In this document: piece by piece, positions 1 through 8,379 of the stretch | Layout of the letters: each line of letters opens with the position of its first letter | Position numbering within the stretch: the first letter of the stretch is position 1 | Translations under genes and position numbers: made by a program | Origin: JAVVEG01 sp041689205 | GTDB lineage: Bacteria > Pseudomonadota > Gammaproteobacteria > Pseudomonadales > Pseudohongiellaceae | Length of the DNA stretch: 64,000 nucleotides | Reading direction: 5' to 3' | Assembly (NCBI GenBank): GCA_041689205.1 | Contig: JBDNGQ010000176.1 | Span: 1 to 64,000, forward strand | The notes under the pieces: generated by a model | Told to the model about the DNA's origin: nothing | The model's database searches: none | What the model saw: only the letters and a program-made list of their open reading frames with translations

Positions 1-863
1 GTACCGACAACTCCGCCGAATTCAATATTCCTGCGCAGCCGGTCACTGGCAATCACATAAAGTATCTCATCCCCGTCAACGATATTGCCCTTGTGATCCA
101 CCATGATCAGACGATCACCGTCACCATCAAAAGCGATACCGACATCAGCCTGCTGCGCCAGCACCTGCTCAACGAGCAATTCAGGCGACGTTGATCCGCA
201 GTCTTTATTAATATTAAAACCATCCGGCGTCACGCCGATTGTCTTCACGCTGGCACCTAGCTCCTGAAAAACACTTGGCGCAATGTTGTACGTTGAACCA
301 TTCGCGCAATCGACAACGATTTTCAGACCGCGCAAATTAAATCCTGCAGGAAACGTGCTCTTACAATATTCAATATAGCGGCCACTGGCATCGGTAATTC
401 GTGAGGCCTTGCCTATCGAGGCAGAATCAACAGTAGAGATTGGAGCTTCGAGATATTCTTCAATCGCAAGTTCTATTTCATCAGGCAGCTTACGGCCATC
501 ACCGGAAAAAAACTTGATCCCGTTGTCCTGAAAGGCATTATGCGAGGCGCTGATGACAATGCCGGCCTGAGCTTGAAAAGTCCGGGTCAGATAGGCGACC
601 GCAGGTGTTGGCATCGGTCCCAGCAGATTTATGTCTACCCCTGCGGAGGTAAGGCCGGCCTCGAGCGCCGCCTCAAACATATAGCCGGATATGCGGGTAT
701 CTTTGCCGATCAGGATTTTGCTGCGTCCACGCTCGGATTTAGCGAATACTTTTCCTGCAGCCCAACCCAGCTTGAGCATGAAGTCCGGTGTAATCGGGTA
801 CTCACCGACCAGTCCTCTGATACCATCTGTGCCAAAATATTGTTTTTGAGTTTTAATTGTCAT
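1..863 (-). CDS. glmM: Phosphoglucosamine mutase GlmM, partial (C-terminus beyond window)
   Basis: Cytoplasmic enzyme interconverting glucosamine-6-phosphate and glucosamine-1-phosphate on the way to UDP-GlcNAc for peptidoglycan and LPS. The first 287 codons are visible from an ATG at 863. They begin with the family's FGTDGIRG motif near residues 10-17, followed by the phosphoserine loop SASHN (catalytic Ser near 107). The metal-binding loop DGDGDR follows near the middle of the protein, where the gene leaves the window. It lies 16 bp downstream of folP on the same strand, the classic ftsH-folP-glmM order, so co-transcription is likely. A GTG three bases upstream of the ATG could also serve as start. 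Identification is secure; only the C-terminal part is unseen. Confidence 0.95.
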   Translation of the reverse strand, partial: MTIKTQKQYFGTDGIRGLVGEYPITPDFMLKLGWAAGKVFAKSERGRSKILIGKDTRISGYMFEAALEAGLTSAGVDINLLGPMPTPAVAYLTRTFQAQAGIVISASHNAFQDNGIKFFSGDGRKLPDEIELAIEEYLEAPISTVDSASIGKASRITDASGRYIEYCKSTFPAGFNLRGLKIVVDCANGSTYNIAPSVFQELGASVKTIGVTPDGFNINKDCGSTSPELLVEQVLAQQADVGIAFDGDGDRLIMVDHKGNIVDGDEILYVIASDRLRRNIEFGGVVG

Positions 864-879
864 CACCACTTGTTCTATG

Positions 880-1743
880 TCACGGGTTAATTGCTCTAAA
901 CACCTTGATCGCATCCACTGTTGCAGCCACTTCATGACTGCGAATAACTTTAGCCCCCATCATTATCGCAAAAAAAGCGGCGGCGAGACTGCCTGGCAGT
1001 CGTTCTCCGGCTGGCTTATTGACGATATTTCCAATCATTGATTTCCTGGAAACACCAACCAGCAACGGCACACCGATTTTCCGGAAATGATTCAGATTCC
1101 GCAATAGGGTGAAATTCTGATCCAGGGTTTTACCGAAACCAAAACCCGGATCAATTAACAGGCTTTCCTTTGCAATTCCTGCAGCAAGGCAGTCCGCGAC
1201 ACGTTGCTCAAGGAAAGCAAAGACCTCTGCAACAACATCATCATAATTCGGCTGTAACTGCATATGAACAGGCTCACCCTTCATATGCACCAGGCAGGCT
1301 GCCACCCCGAGGCTGGCAGCCTGCTCCAGTGCCCCATCGCGTTGCAAGGCACGTACATCATTAATCATTACCGCGCCTTTGGATGCAGCCTCAGCCATGA
1401 CCTGCGGTGTGCTGGTATCTACTGAAACAAGGGCTCCAAGGCGATCAGTCAGTGCCTCCACCACCGGAATAACCCGATCAAGCTCTTCCTGCACTGAGAC
1501 TGCAGTAGCGCCAGGCCGAGTGGATTCACCGCCAACATCAATAATGGCGGCTCCATCACACAACATCTTCTGTGCAAACACCAGAGTCTTATCCAGCGAA
1601 ATAAAAAAAACCCCTGACCCACCTTCCGCGCGCAGCCTGCCGCCATCGGAGAATGAATCAGGGGTTGCGTTCAGAATCCCCATTACCAGTGGTGACGACA
1701 GATCTATGCTGCGCTCACCTGCTTTCAATACTGATTGTTGCAA
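880..1743 (-). CDS. folP: Dihydropteroate synthase FolP
   Basis: Condenses 6-hydroxymethyl-7,8-dihydropterin pyrophosphate with p-aminobenzoate in folate synthesis; it is the sulfonamide target. The family signature MGILNATPDSFSDGG lies about 20 residues from the chosen start. IDVGGESTRPGA, a central VSVDT motif and DPGFGFGKT with the later GVSRKSMIG complete the TIM-barrel pterin site. The frame is open upstream to 1902, but that would overlap ftsH by 137 bp. I chose a TTG at 1743 because a GAGGG sequence sits six bases before it. This gives 287 residues, the usual family length. It lies between ftsH (22 bp away) and glmM (16 bp), probably one transcript. The exact start is inferred. Confidence 0.92.
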   Translation of the reverse strand: MQQSVLKAGERSIDLSSPLVMGILNATPDSFSDGGRLRAEGGSGVFFISLDKTLVFAQKMLCDGAAIIDVGGESTRPGATAVSVQEELDRVIPVVEALTDRLGALVSVDTSTPQVMAEAASKGAVMINDVRALQRDGALEQAASLGVAACLVHMKGEPVHMQLQPNYDDVVAEVFAFLEQRVADCLAAGIAKESLLIDPGFGFGKTLDQNFTLLRNLNHFRKIGVPLLVGVSRKSMIGNIVNKPAGERLPGSLAAAFFAIMMGAKVIRSHEVAATVDAIKVFRAINP

Positions 1744-1765
1744 TACTTTCCCTCTGCCATCAGCA

Positions 1766-3691
1766 TCAATGTTCGCTGACAGGACCTCCAATCGGGCTGT
1801 CAGCCGCTCCCGAATCTTTGCCGCGGACCCTTGACCCCGTTCCTGAATCATCATTAGTCCAATCCGCAGGAGGGCGCGGCTTGCGACCATCCATAATGTC
1901 ATTTATCTGTTCGGCATCAATTGTTTCGTACTCAAGCAATGCATCCTTCATGAGCTCAAGCTTTTCGCGATTCTCCTTGAGAATTCGCTCAGCCCGGTCG
2001 TAACATTCATCGATGATTCGTTTGATCTCTTCATCAATAATTTTCGCGGTCTCACCCGAGTGGGATTTTGCCGCAGATCCAGCTGAGCGACCCAGAAATA
2101 CTTCGCCATCATCCTCTGCATAAGTCAATGGACCCAACTTCTCTGATAAGCCCCACTTAGTCACCATATTGCGCGCCATCTCGGTAGCCCGCTGGATATC
2201 ATTCGATGCACCGGTGGTCACGCCCTCACTGCCCAGAGTCATCTGCTCAGCTATACGACCGCCATAAAGGCTGGATATACGGCTCAGAATGCCTTCTTTA
2301 CTCAGACTGTAACGATCCTCTTCAGGCAGGAACATGGTCACACCCAGAGCTCGGCCACGTGGAATAATGCTGACCTTGTAAACAGGATCATGATCAGGAA
2401 CCATTCGACCTACAATCGCATGACCGGATTCGTGATACGCGGTATTTGTCTTTTCTTTCTCTGACATGACCATTGATTTACGCTCAGCGCCCATCATGAT
2501 CTTGTCCTTAGCTTTTTCAAATTCTTCCATCGCGACCAATCGCTTGCCACTGCGAGCAGCAAACAATGAGGCTTCGTTCACCAGATTAGCCAGATCGGCA
2601 CCGGAAAATCCGGGCGTACCACGCGCTATCACTGAGGCATTGACGCGATCATCGATTGGCACTTTACGCATATGCACCTTGAGGATCTGCTCTCTGCCAC
2701 GGATATCCGGCAGACCAACCACGACTTGGCGGTCAAAGCGGCCGGGGCGCAGCAGTGCCGGGTCAAGTACATCAGGCCGGTTAGTAGCGGCGATAACGAT
2801 CACACCGTCATTGGCTTCAAAACCATCCATCTCAACCAGCAACTGGTTAAGAGTCTGTTCTCGCTCATCATGACCACCGCCCAGACCAGCGCCACGATGA
2901 CGGCCAACAGCATCAATTTCGTCGATGAAAATAATACAGGGCGCCTGCTTCTTGGCTTGATCAAACATGTCACGCACGCGGGAAGCACCCACGCCGACAA
3001 ACATTTCAACGAAATCTGAACCTGATATGGAGAAGAACGGAACTTTAGCCTCACCAGCGATTGCCTTGGCGAGCAGGGTCTTACCGGTACCGGGCTGCCC
3101 CACCATCAAAATACCCCGTGGGATACGAGCACCCAGGCGCTGGAATTTATCCGGCTCTCGCAGGAAATCAACCAGCTCTTTCACGTCTTCCTTCGCTTCG
3201 TCAACGCCTGCGACATCAGCAAAAGTGATTTTAATCTGATCCTCGCCCAGCAGCTTGGCCTTGCTCTTACCAAAGGACATCGGGCCGCCTTTGCCACCAG
3301 CACCACCGCCCTGCATCTGCCGCATAAAGAAAAAGAACAGCCCGATAATAATCAGGATCGGAAAGCTGGCCACCAGCAATTGCTGCCAGATGCTCTGGCG
3401 TTCAGGCTCTGAACCTACAATTTCGACATCATAATTGAACAGATCATCCATCAACTGCGGATCACCAATCATGGGAATAGTGGTGGTGAATTGACTGTTA
3501 TCGCTGCGTCTTCCAGACACGGATATTCCAGCAATAACCACTGATTTAACCTGTCCGGCTCGCACCTCGCGGACGAATTCGGAATAGGTTACAGGGGATA
3601 CGCCTGTATCCTGGTTAATATTATTAAAAACCGTCAGCAGCACTGCCGCAATTACCATCCACAAAAGTAGATTTTTAGCCATATCATTCAA
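1766..3691 (-). CDS. ftsH: ATP-dependent zinc metalloprotease FtsH
   Basis: Inner-membrane AAA+ protease that degrades LpxC, sigma-32-type regulators and misassembled membrane proteins. Of 641 residues, two N-terminal membrane segments (about 8-25 and 103-122) flank a periplasmic loop. The AAA module follows with Walker A GQPGTGKT, Walker B IIFIDEID and the arginine-rich second region of homology. The M41 zinc site HESGH lies near residue 420. The C-terminal tail after the DGRKPRPP segment is hydrophilic and variable, as usual. The start is a TTG seven bases after a GAGGGGG ribosome site. The ATG nine bases further in is poorly spaced, and an MNDMAKN N-terminus is familiar from Pseudomonas. 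The upstream neighbour rlmE, normal in relatives, is absent. Confidence 0.97.
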   Translation of the reverse strand: MNDMAKNLLLWMVIAAVLLTVFNNINQDTGVSPVTYSEFVREVRAGQVKSVVIAGISVSGRRSDNSQFTTTIPMIGDPQLMDDLFNYDVEIVGSEPERQSIWQQLLVASFPILIIIGLFFFFMRQMQGGGAGGKGGPMSFGKSKAKLLGEDQIKITFADVAGVDEAKEDVKELVDFLREPDKFQRLGARIPRGILMVGQPGTGKTLLAKAIAGEAKVPFFSISGSDFVEMFVGVGASRVRDMFDQAKKQAPCIIFIDEIDAVGRHRGAGLGGGHDEREQTLNQLLVEMDGFEANDGVIVIAATNRPDVLDPALLRPGRFDRQVVVGLPDIRGREQILKVHMRKVPIDDRVNASVIARGTPGFSGADLANLVNEASLFAARSGKRLVAMEEFEKAKDKIMMGAERKSMVMSEKEKTNTAYHESGHAIVGRMVPDHDPVYKVSIIPRGRALGVTMFLPEEDRYSLSKEGILSRISSLYGGRIAEQMTLGSEGVTTGASNDIQRATEMARNMVTKWGLSEKLGPLTYAEDDGEVFLGRSAGSAAKSHSGETAKIIDEEIKRIIDECYDRAERILKENREKLELMKDALLEYETIDAEQINDIMDGRKPRPPADWTNDDSGTGSRVRGKDSGAADSPIGGPVSEH

Positions 3692-3797
3692 GGGACATCC
3701 CCCTCAGTAAGTAAACTCGAATACACCAGAACAAAGGCTATACGGATAGTGCCCTATTTCCGCTCACAAATCAGTTCGCTTTAAATTTTTCGGGGCG

Positions 3798-3950
3798 TTA
3801 AACCCTTAAGCCAGCAATTTCCCGCTGGACCTTACGTGATGCGATCAGGGCTGCGCAGTTTGAGCACTTATCAAAGACCTTTGCAAACACAGATCCATTG
3901 CAACAGGAGCTGAACATATTGCCCGGTTCGAATTCACATCTACCGGGCAC
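3798..3950 (-). CDS. Possible small Cys-rich protein (unrecognised)
   Basis: Short open frame of 50 codons from a GTG at 3950, or 39 codons from an ATG at 3917. It contains five cysteines from the GTG start, or four from the ATG, including an adjacent CC and a CSNC pair, and ends with a basic helix-like tail. It sits in the 417-bp gap between ftsH and yhbY, where no other gene fits. A plausible sigma-70 promoter lies just upstream on the same strand (3977-4005). I do not recognise the family, the ribosome site is weak, and an ORF of this size can arise by chance. The clustered cysteines could suggest metal binding, but that is a guess. Confidence 0.3.
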   Translation of the reverse strand: MPGRCEFEPGNMFSSCCNGSVFAKVFDKCSNCAALIASRKVQREIAGLRV

Positions 3951-3976
3951 ACACTTATATTGGGGCGACGGTCGAT

Positions 3977-4005
3977 ATTACAAGATCAACCTTATTATTG
4001 TCCAA
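3977..4005 (-). promoter_or_regulatory. Putative sigma-70 promoter in the ftsH-yhbY gap
   Basis: On the minus strand TTGGAC (4000-4005) and TGTAAT (3977-3982) are separated by 17 bp, a fair -35/-10 pair. It would start a transcript near 3970 reading the small Cys-rich ORF and then ftsH-folP-glmM. Seen by eye only. Confidence 0.4.
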
Positions 4006-4108
4006 GACTTGCACTAACGCTGGTATGTATTTCACGCAACGGGCTACAATATGTGTTCTCCGAATCCAGCTGAAATCCAGCTCAGGTCAATAATGCAAGT
4101 GCAACCCT

Positions 4109-4438
4109 ATGAATGCTAAAACCAGCAAGACCAACCAGCCTGACCAAAAATATTTACGCACAGTTGCTCATTCACTGAGCCCGGTAGTTACTCTCGCACA
4201 AAAAGGCTTGACTGAGAACATCAGCAAAGAACTTAACCGAGCACTTAAACAGCATGAACTGATCAAGGTGAAGATACTTGCCTCCGATCGGGATTCTCGG
4301 CGCGCTTTGACTCAGGAGATATGTGATTTGACTGGTGCTGAACTGGTGCAGAGCATCGGCAGTGTCGCCGTCCTTTACAAAGCCGCTGACAAGCCTGATC
4401 CAAAATTATCCAATCTGCTGCGTTATAAATCTGCATAA
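4109..4438 (+). CDS. yhbY: CRM-domain ribosome assembly RNA-binding protein YhbY
   Basis: Small protein of 109 residues made almost entirely of one CRM domain, which binds RNA and associates with pre-50S ribosomal particles in E. coli. The family pattern is visible: LSPVVTLAQKGLTENI near residues 26-41, the HELIKVKI strand near 53, and a GxxL-type loop followed by IGSVAVLYK near 88-96. About ten extra polar residues at the N-terminus make it a little longer than E. coli YhbY (97). It is divergent from ftsH and convergent with greA. No strong Shine-Dalgarno precedes the ATG. In relatives it is divergent from rlmE-ftsH; here rlmE is missing. Confidence 0.93.
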   Translation: MNAKTSKTNQPDQKYLRTVAHSLSPVVTLAQKGLTENISKELNRALKQHELIKVKILASDRDSRRALTQEICDLTGAELVQSIGSVAVLYKAADKPDPKLSNLLRYKSA

Positions 4439-4441
4439 GGG

Positions 4442-4456
4442 GCTGGCAAAGCCAGC
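4442..4456. repeat. Short hairpin between yhbY and greA
   Basis: GCTGGC, AAA loop, GCCAGC lies just after the yhbY stop and before the end of convergent greA. It has a strong stem but no T-tract on either strand, so it is at best a weak terminator or an RNA-end-stabilising stem. Confidence 0.35.
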
Positions 4457-4480
4457 ATGCCCGCTCTAAGGGCTGGAAAG

Positions 4481-4957
4481 CTATAAGTGATGAACGGCCC
4501 CAATCTCGTACTCAATGTCACCAACTGGTGCTTTGACAACGATATCTTCTCCAACTTTCTTGCCCATCATCGCGCGCGCCAATGGAGAGCCGACAGAGAT
4601 TTTGCCGCCCTTTACATCAGACTCATCCTCGCCAACTATCTGATAAACAACTTCAACATCATTCTGCAGATTAATCAGCGTAACGGTGGCGCCAAACATT
4701 ACCCGACCATTTTTAGGTATCTGAGTAATATCAATAACTTCTGAGTCGGCCAGTTTTCCTTCTATATCGTTGATCCTGCCTTCGCAGAAACTCTGCTGCT
4801 CGCGGGCGGCATGATATTCGGCATTCTCTTTTAAATCTCCGTGCTCTCTGGCTGCGGCTATCGCCTCAATAATTCGCGGTCGCTTTATGGTCTTGAGCTC
4901 ATTCAATTCGGCTCGCAGTCGTTCGGCGCCACCGGTAGTCATTGGTACTTTTCTCAT
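4481..4957 (-). CDS. greA: Transcription elongation factor GreA
   Basis: Binds the RNA polymerase secondary channel and stimulates cleavage of backtracked transcripts. The 158 residues match the family length. The N-terminal antiparallel coiled coil (about 1-75) carries the acidic tip motif HGDLKENAEYHAAREQQ. The C-terminal FKBP-like domain ends in VGSPLARAMMGKKVGED near 120-137. An ATG is preceded by GCGAGAAAG. It follows carB but is separated from it by an intrinsic terminator-like hairpin and a second short stem (4972-4992) in its leader, so greA is probably only partly co-transcribed with carAB. Confidence 0.97.
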   Translation of the reverse strand: MRKVPMTTGGAERLRAELNELKTIKRPRIIEAIAAAREHGDLKENAEYHAAREQQSFCEGRINDIEGKLADSEVIDITQIPKNGRVMFGATVTLINLQNDVEVVYQIVGEDESDVKGGKISVGSPLARAMMGKKVGEDIVVKAPVGDIEYEIGAVHHL

Positions 4958-4990
4958 AACTTTCTCGCTGATTCCGCTTTTTGAATGCGG

Positions 4991-5032
4991 AAATAAAATC
5001 AGACAGCGATCAAATGAATGATCACTGTCTGA
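4991..5032 (-). terminator. Intrinsic terminator between carB and greA
   Basis: The inverted repeat TCAGACAG-c-GATCA / TGATC-a-CTGTCTGA occupies 4999-5012 and 5019-5032 with a six-base loop. On the minus strand it is followed by a T-rich run (TTTTATTT). It lies about 40 bp after the carB stop, so it should end or attenuate carAB transcription before greA. Confidence 0.65.
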
Positions 5033-5070
5033 ATAGGAATTTTAGGAACTTAAAACTTACAGGACAGATT

Positions 5071-8000
5071 TTAAAGCTGTGCGTGTAGTTCCTGAATCGT
5101 GTAAACCGACAGATTATCACCGAACACCAGCGCTTCACAAACCGCAAAAGCACTGGCAAGTGTCGTCGTACAAAATACATCATGCCGGAGTGCAGTACGA
5201 CGAATTATCGAAGAGTCCGCAATCGCCTGTTTGCCTTCAGTCGTATTGACCACCAGCTGAATCTCGTCGTTCTTGATCATGTCGACGATATGAGGTCGGC
5301 CTTCGTTAACCTTGTTAACCCGCTTAACCGGCAGTCCAGCCTCCTCAATCACTGCGGCTGTGCCTGAGGTGGCAACCATCGAGAAACCAAGCCCGTGCAG
5401 CTTACCGGCAAGTTCAGGCACATGATGTTTGTCCGCATCACGCACACTGATAAATACCGTACCACTGGTTTTAATTTCTTCACCAGCACCCAGCTGCGAT
5501 TTGGCAAAAGCTTCAGCAAAGGTTCGCCCCACTCCCATCACTTCTCCCGTAGACTTCATCTCAGGCCCAAGTATTGGATCTACGCCTGGAAATTTATTGA
5601 AGGGGAAAACTGCCTCTTTGACCGCAAAAGTTTTTGGAATGACTTCTCTAACAAAGCCCTGCTGCTGCAGAGTCTGTCCTACCATGCATCGAGCTGCGAT
5701 TTTGGCCAGCGACACCCCGATACACTTTGACACGAATGGCACCGTACGTGAGGCGCGTGGATTTACTTCGATGATATAGACTTCGCCATCCTGATACGCG
5801 AGTTGGGTATTCATCAAACCAATTACGCCCAGTTCCAGCGCTAGTCTGGTGACCTGGTCACGGATAATATCCTGCACTTCAGCGGACAAATTATACGGTG
5901 GCAGTGAGCATGCAGAATCACCAGAGTGCACACCGGCCTGCTCAATGTGCTGCATGATCGCGCCTACTACAACCTGTCTGCCGTCACTGACTACGTCTAC
6001 GTCGATTTCAATAGCCGCATTTAGAAAGTAATCAAGCAGCACTGGACTTTCGTTGCCAACCTTTACCATGGTGCGCATATAACGGCTGAGTTCTTCCGCG
6101 TTATACACAATCTCCATAGCTCGCCCACCGAGTACGTACGAAGGACGCACCACCAGGGGGTAAGATATTTTTTCAGCAGCGGCGATACTTCCTTCGACAC
6201 TGCGCACGATACAGTTAGGCGGCTGCTTAAGTTCGAGTTTTTGAATCAAATGCTGAAAGCGTTCACGGTCTTCGGCACGGTCTATCGCATCTGCTGAGGT
6301 ACCAATAATCGGCACCCCCGCATCCTCAAGACGCTGAGCAAGATTCAATGGGGTCTGGCCGCCGAACTGGACGATTACGCCCAGTGGCTTCTCCAGCATC
6401 ACAATCTCGACCACGTCTTCAAAAGTGACTGGTTCAAAGTACAGGCGATCGGAAATATTGTAATCAGTGGAGACTGTTTCCGGGTTGCAGTTAACCATGA
6501 TGGTCTCATACCCGTCTTCGCGCATTGCCAGCGCTGCATGCACACAGCAGTAATCGAATTCAATGCCCTGACCGATTCGGTTCGGACCACCGCCCAGCAC
6601 CATAATTTTTTTGCGGTCACTGGGCAGCGCTTCGCATTCTTCTTCATACGTTGAGTACATATACGCAGTTGCCGATTCGAATTCGGCAGCACAGGTGTCA
6701 ACGCGCTTATACACCGGTCTAACGCCGAGCGCATGCCGATGTTTCTGCACCTGCATTTCGGGGACTGCAAGTAGTGCGGCAAGCCGCGAATCCGAAAAAC
6801 CTTTTTGCTTCAGTACAAACAATCTGTTCTTATCCAGATCAACAAAATCCATTGCACTGACTTTTGCCTCCTCGTGCATGAGATCTTCAATCTGCACCAG
6901 GAACCATGGATCAACTCCAGTCAATTCAGCAACCTTTTCCACGCTCCAGCCCTGACGGAAAGCATCGGCGATATACCATACCCGTTCGCCACCCGCATCC
7001 ATCAGCTCGCGCTTGAGAATATCCATCGCATCGCTGAGCCCGGTATCCAGCACCGGATCAAAACCGCTCACACCTACCTCAAGTCCACGCAGCGCTTTTT
7101 GAATGGATTCCTGGAAAGTGCGACCTATTGCCATCACCTCACCCACGGATTTCATCTGTGTGGTGATACGATCATTGGTCTCCGGGAATTTTTCAAAGGT
7201 AAACCGTGGGATCTTGGTCACTACGTAATCGATCGAAGGCTCGAAGGACGCGGGCGTGATTCCTCCGGTAATTTCATTACGCAGCTCATCAAGCGTATAG
7301 CCGATTGCCAGTTTGGCAGCCACCCGTGCGATTGGAAATCCAGTGGCCTTGGAGGCCAGCGCCGATGAGCGTGACACCCGCGGATTCATTTCGATAACGA
7401 CCAGTCGTCCAGTCTTCGGATCCATACCGAACTGCACGTTGGAGCCGCCGGTTTCCACACCGATTTCGCGCAGTACTGCGATCGCGGCATTACGCAGAAT
7501 CTGATATTCCTTGTCAGTTAACGTCTGCGAGGGCGCGACGGTAATTGAATCGCCGGTATGAACGCCCATGGCGTCAAAGTTTTCGATCGTACAAACAATA
7601 ATGCAGTTGTCTTTGGTATCGCGGACCACTTCCAGTTCAAATTCTTTCCAGCCAATCAATGACTCATCGATAAGCAGTTCATTATTAGGAGAAAGCTCCA
7701 TACCTCGGGTACAGATTTCGACAAACTCTTCTTTGTTGTAAGCAATCCCACCACCGCTGCCACCGAGCGTAAACGAAGGTCGGATGATGCAGGGAAAACC
7801 TACCTTATCCAGCGCCACATAGGCTTCTTCCATATTGTGCGCAATACCGTGCACAGGAGTAGCAAGCCCGATTGATTTCATTGCCCGGTCAAACAATTCC
7901 CGGTTCTCGGCTTTGTCAATCGCCTCGCAGCTGGCACCAATCAATTCAACATTGTATTTGGCCAGCACCCCGTGTCGATTAAGATCCAGGGCACAGTTTA

Positions 8001-8286
8001 ATGCAGTCTGTCCGCCCATGGTTGGCAGGATCGCATCAGGGCGTTCTTTGTCGATAATTTTTTCGACAATTTGCCAGGTAACCGGCTCGATATAGGTGGC
8101 ATCGGCCATCGCCGGGTCGGTCATGATAGTTGCCGGATTGGAGTTAACCAGAATGACGCGATAACCTTCTTCGCGCAGGGCCTGACAGGCCTGGGCTCCC
8201 GAATAGTCAAACTCGCATGCCTGCCCGATCACAATAGGGCCGGCGCCCAGTATGAGAATGCTTTTGATGTCAGCTCTTTTTGGCAT
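5071..8286 (-). CDS. carB: Carbamoyl-phosphate synthase large subunit CarB
   Basis: Makes carbamoyl phosphate from bicarbonate, ATP and ammonia delivered by CarA, feeding pyrimidine and arginine synthesis. The 1071 residues match the usual 1070-1075. Two homologous ATP-grasp halves are visible. Each starts with a GxGPxxIGQ motif (about residues 14-22 and 566-574), carries a VIRPSFTLGGSGGG or VVRPSYVLGGRAM loop, and has a VIEMNPRVSRSSAL or IIEVNPRASRTVPF metal-site loop. The C-terminal MGS-type allosteric domain, which binds UMP/ornithine in E. coli, spans roughly the last 130 residues. It follows carA after a 93-bp spacer, in which I see no gene. Expected to share the carA leader control. Confidence 0.98.
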   Translation of the reverse strand: MPKRADIKSILILGAGPIVIGQACEFDYSGAQACQALREEGYRVILVNSNPATIMTDPAMADATYIEPVTWQIVEKIIDKERPDAILPTMGGQTALNCALDLNRHGVLAKYNVELIGASCEAIDKAENRELFDRAMKSIGLATPVHGIAHNMEEAYVALDKVGFPCIIRPSFTLGGSGGGIAYNKEEFVEICTRGMELSPNNELLIDESLIGWKEFELEVVRDTKDNCIIVCTIENFDAMGVHTGDSITVAPSQTLTDKEYQILRNAAIAVLREIGVETGGSNVQFGMDPKTGRLVVIEMNPRVSRSSALASKATGFPIARVAAKLAIGYTLDELRNEITGGITPASFEPSIDYVVTKIPRFTFEKFPETNDRITTQMKSVGEVMAIGRTFQESIQKALRGLEVGVSGFDPVLDTGLSDAMDILKRELMDAGGERVWYIADAFRQGWSVEKVAELTGVDPWFLVQIEDLMHEEAKVSAMDFVDLDKNRLFVLKQKGFSDSRLAALLAVPEMQVQKHRHALGVRPVYKRVDTCAAEFESATAYMYSTYEEECEALPSDRKKIMVLGGGPNRIGQGIEFDYCCVHAALAMREDGYETIMVNCNPETVSTDYNISDRLYFEPVTFEDVVEIVMLEKPLGVIVQFGGQTPLNLAQRLEDAGVPIIGTSADAIDRAEDRERFQHLIQKLELKQPPNCIVRSVEGSIAAAEKISYPLVVRPSYVLGGRAMEIVYNAEELSRYMRTMVKVGNESPVLLDYFLNAAIEIDVDVVSDGRQVVVGAIMQHIEQAGVHSGDSACSLPPYNLSAEVQDIIRDQVTRLALELGVIGLMNTQLAYQDGEVYIIEVNPRASRTVPFVSKCIGVSLAKIAARCMVGQTLQQQGFVREVIPKTFAVKEAVFPFNKFPGVDPILGPEMKSTGEVMGVGRTFAEAFAKSQLGAGEEIKTSGTVFISVRDADKHHVPELAGKLHGLGFSMVATSGTAAVIEEAGLPVKRVNKVNEGRPHIVDMIKNDEIQLVVNTTEGKQAIADSSIIRRTALRHDVFCTTTLASAFAVCEALVFGDNLSVYTIQELHAQL

Positions 8287-8379
8287 ATTCCAACCGTTGT
8301 CTCTGTTGCAGAAAGCCCATCAAGAGCTTCGGATTATCGTTCAGCAGTTGCGCTGGGGTAGCGCAGAGCACTGCAGATT

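Noticed and set aside
1744..1902. Longer folP start at 1902
   Set aside because: It would overlap ftsH by 137 bp and add 53 residues not found in the family.
6805..7368. 187-codon plus-strand frame over carB
   Set aside because: Antisense shadow of carB; no independent evidence.
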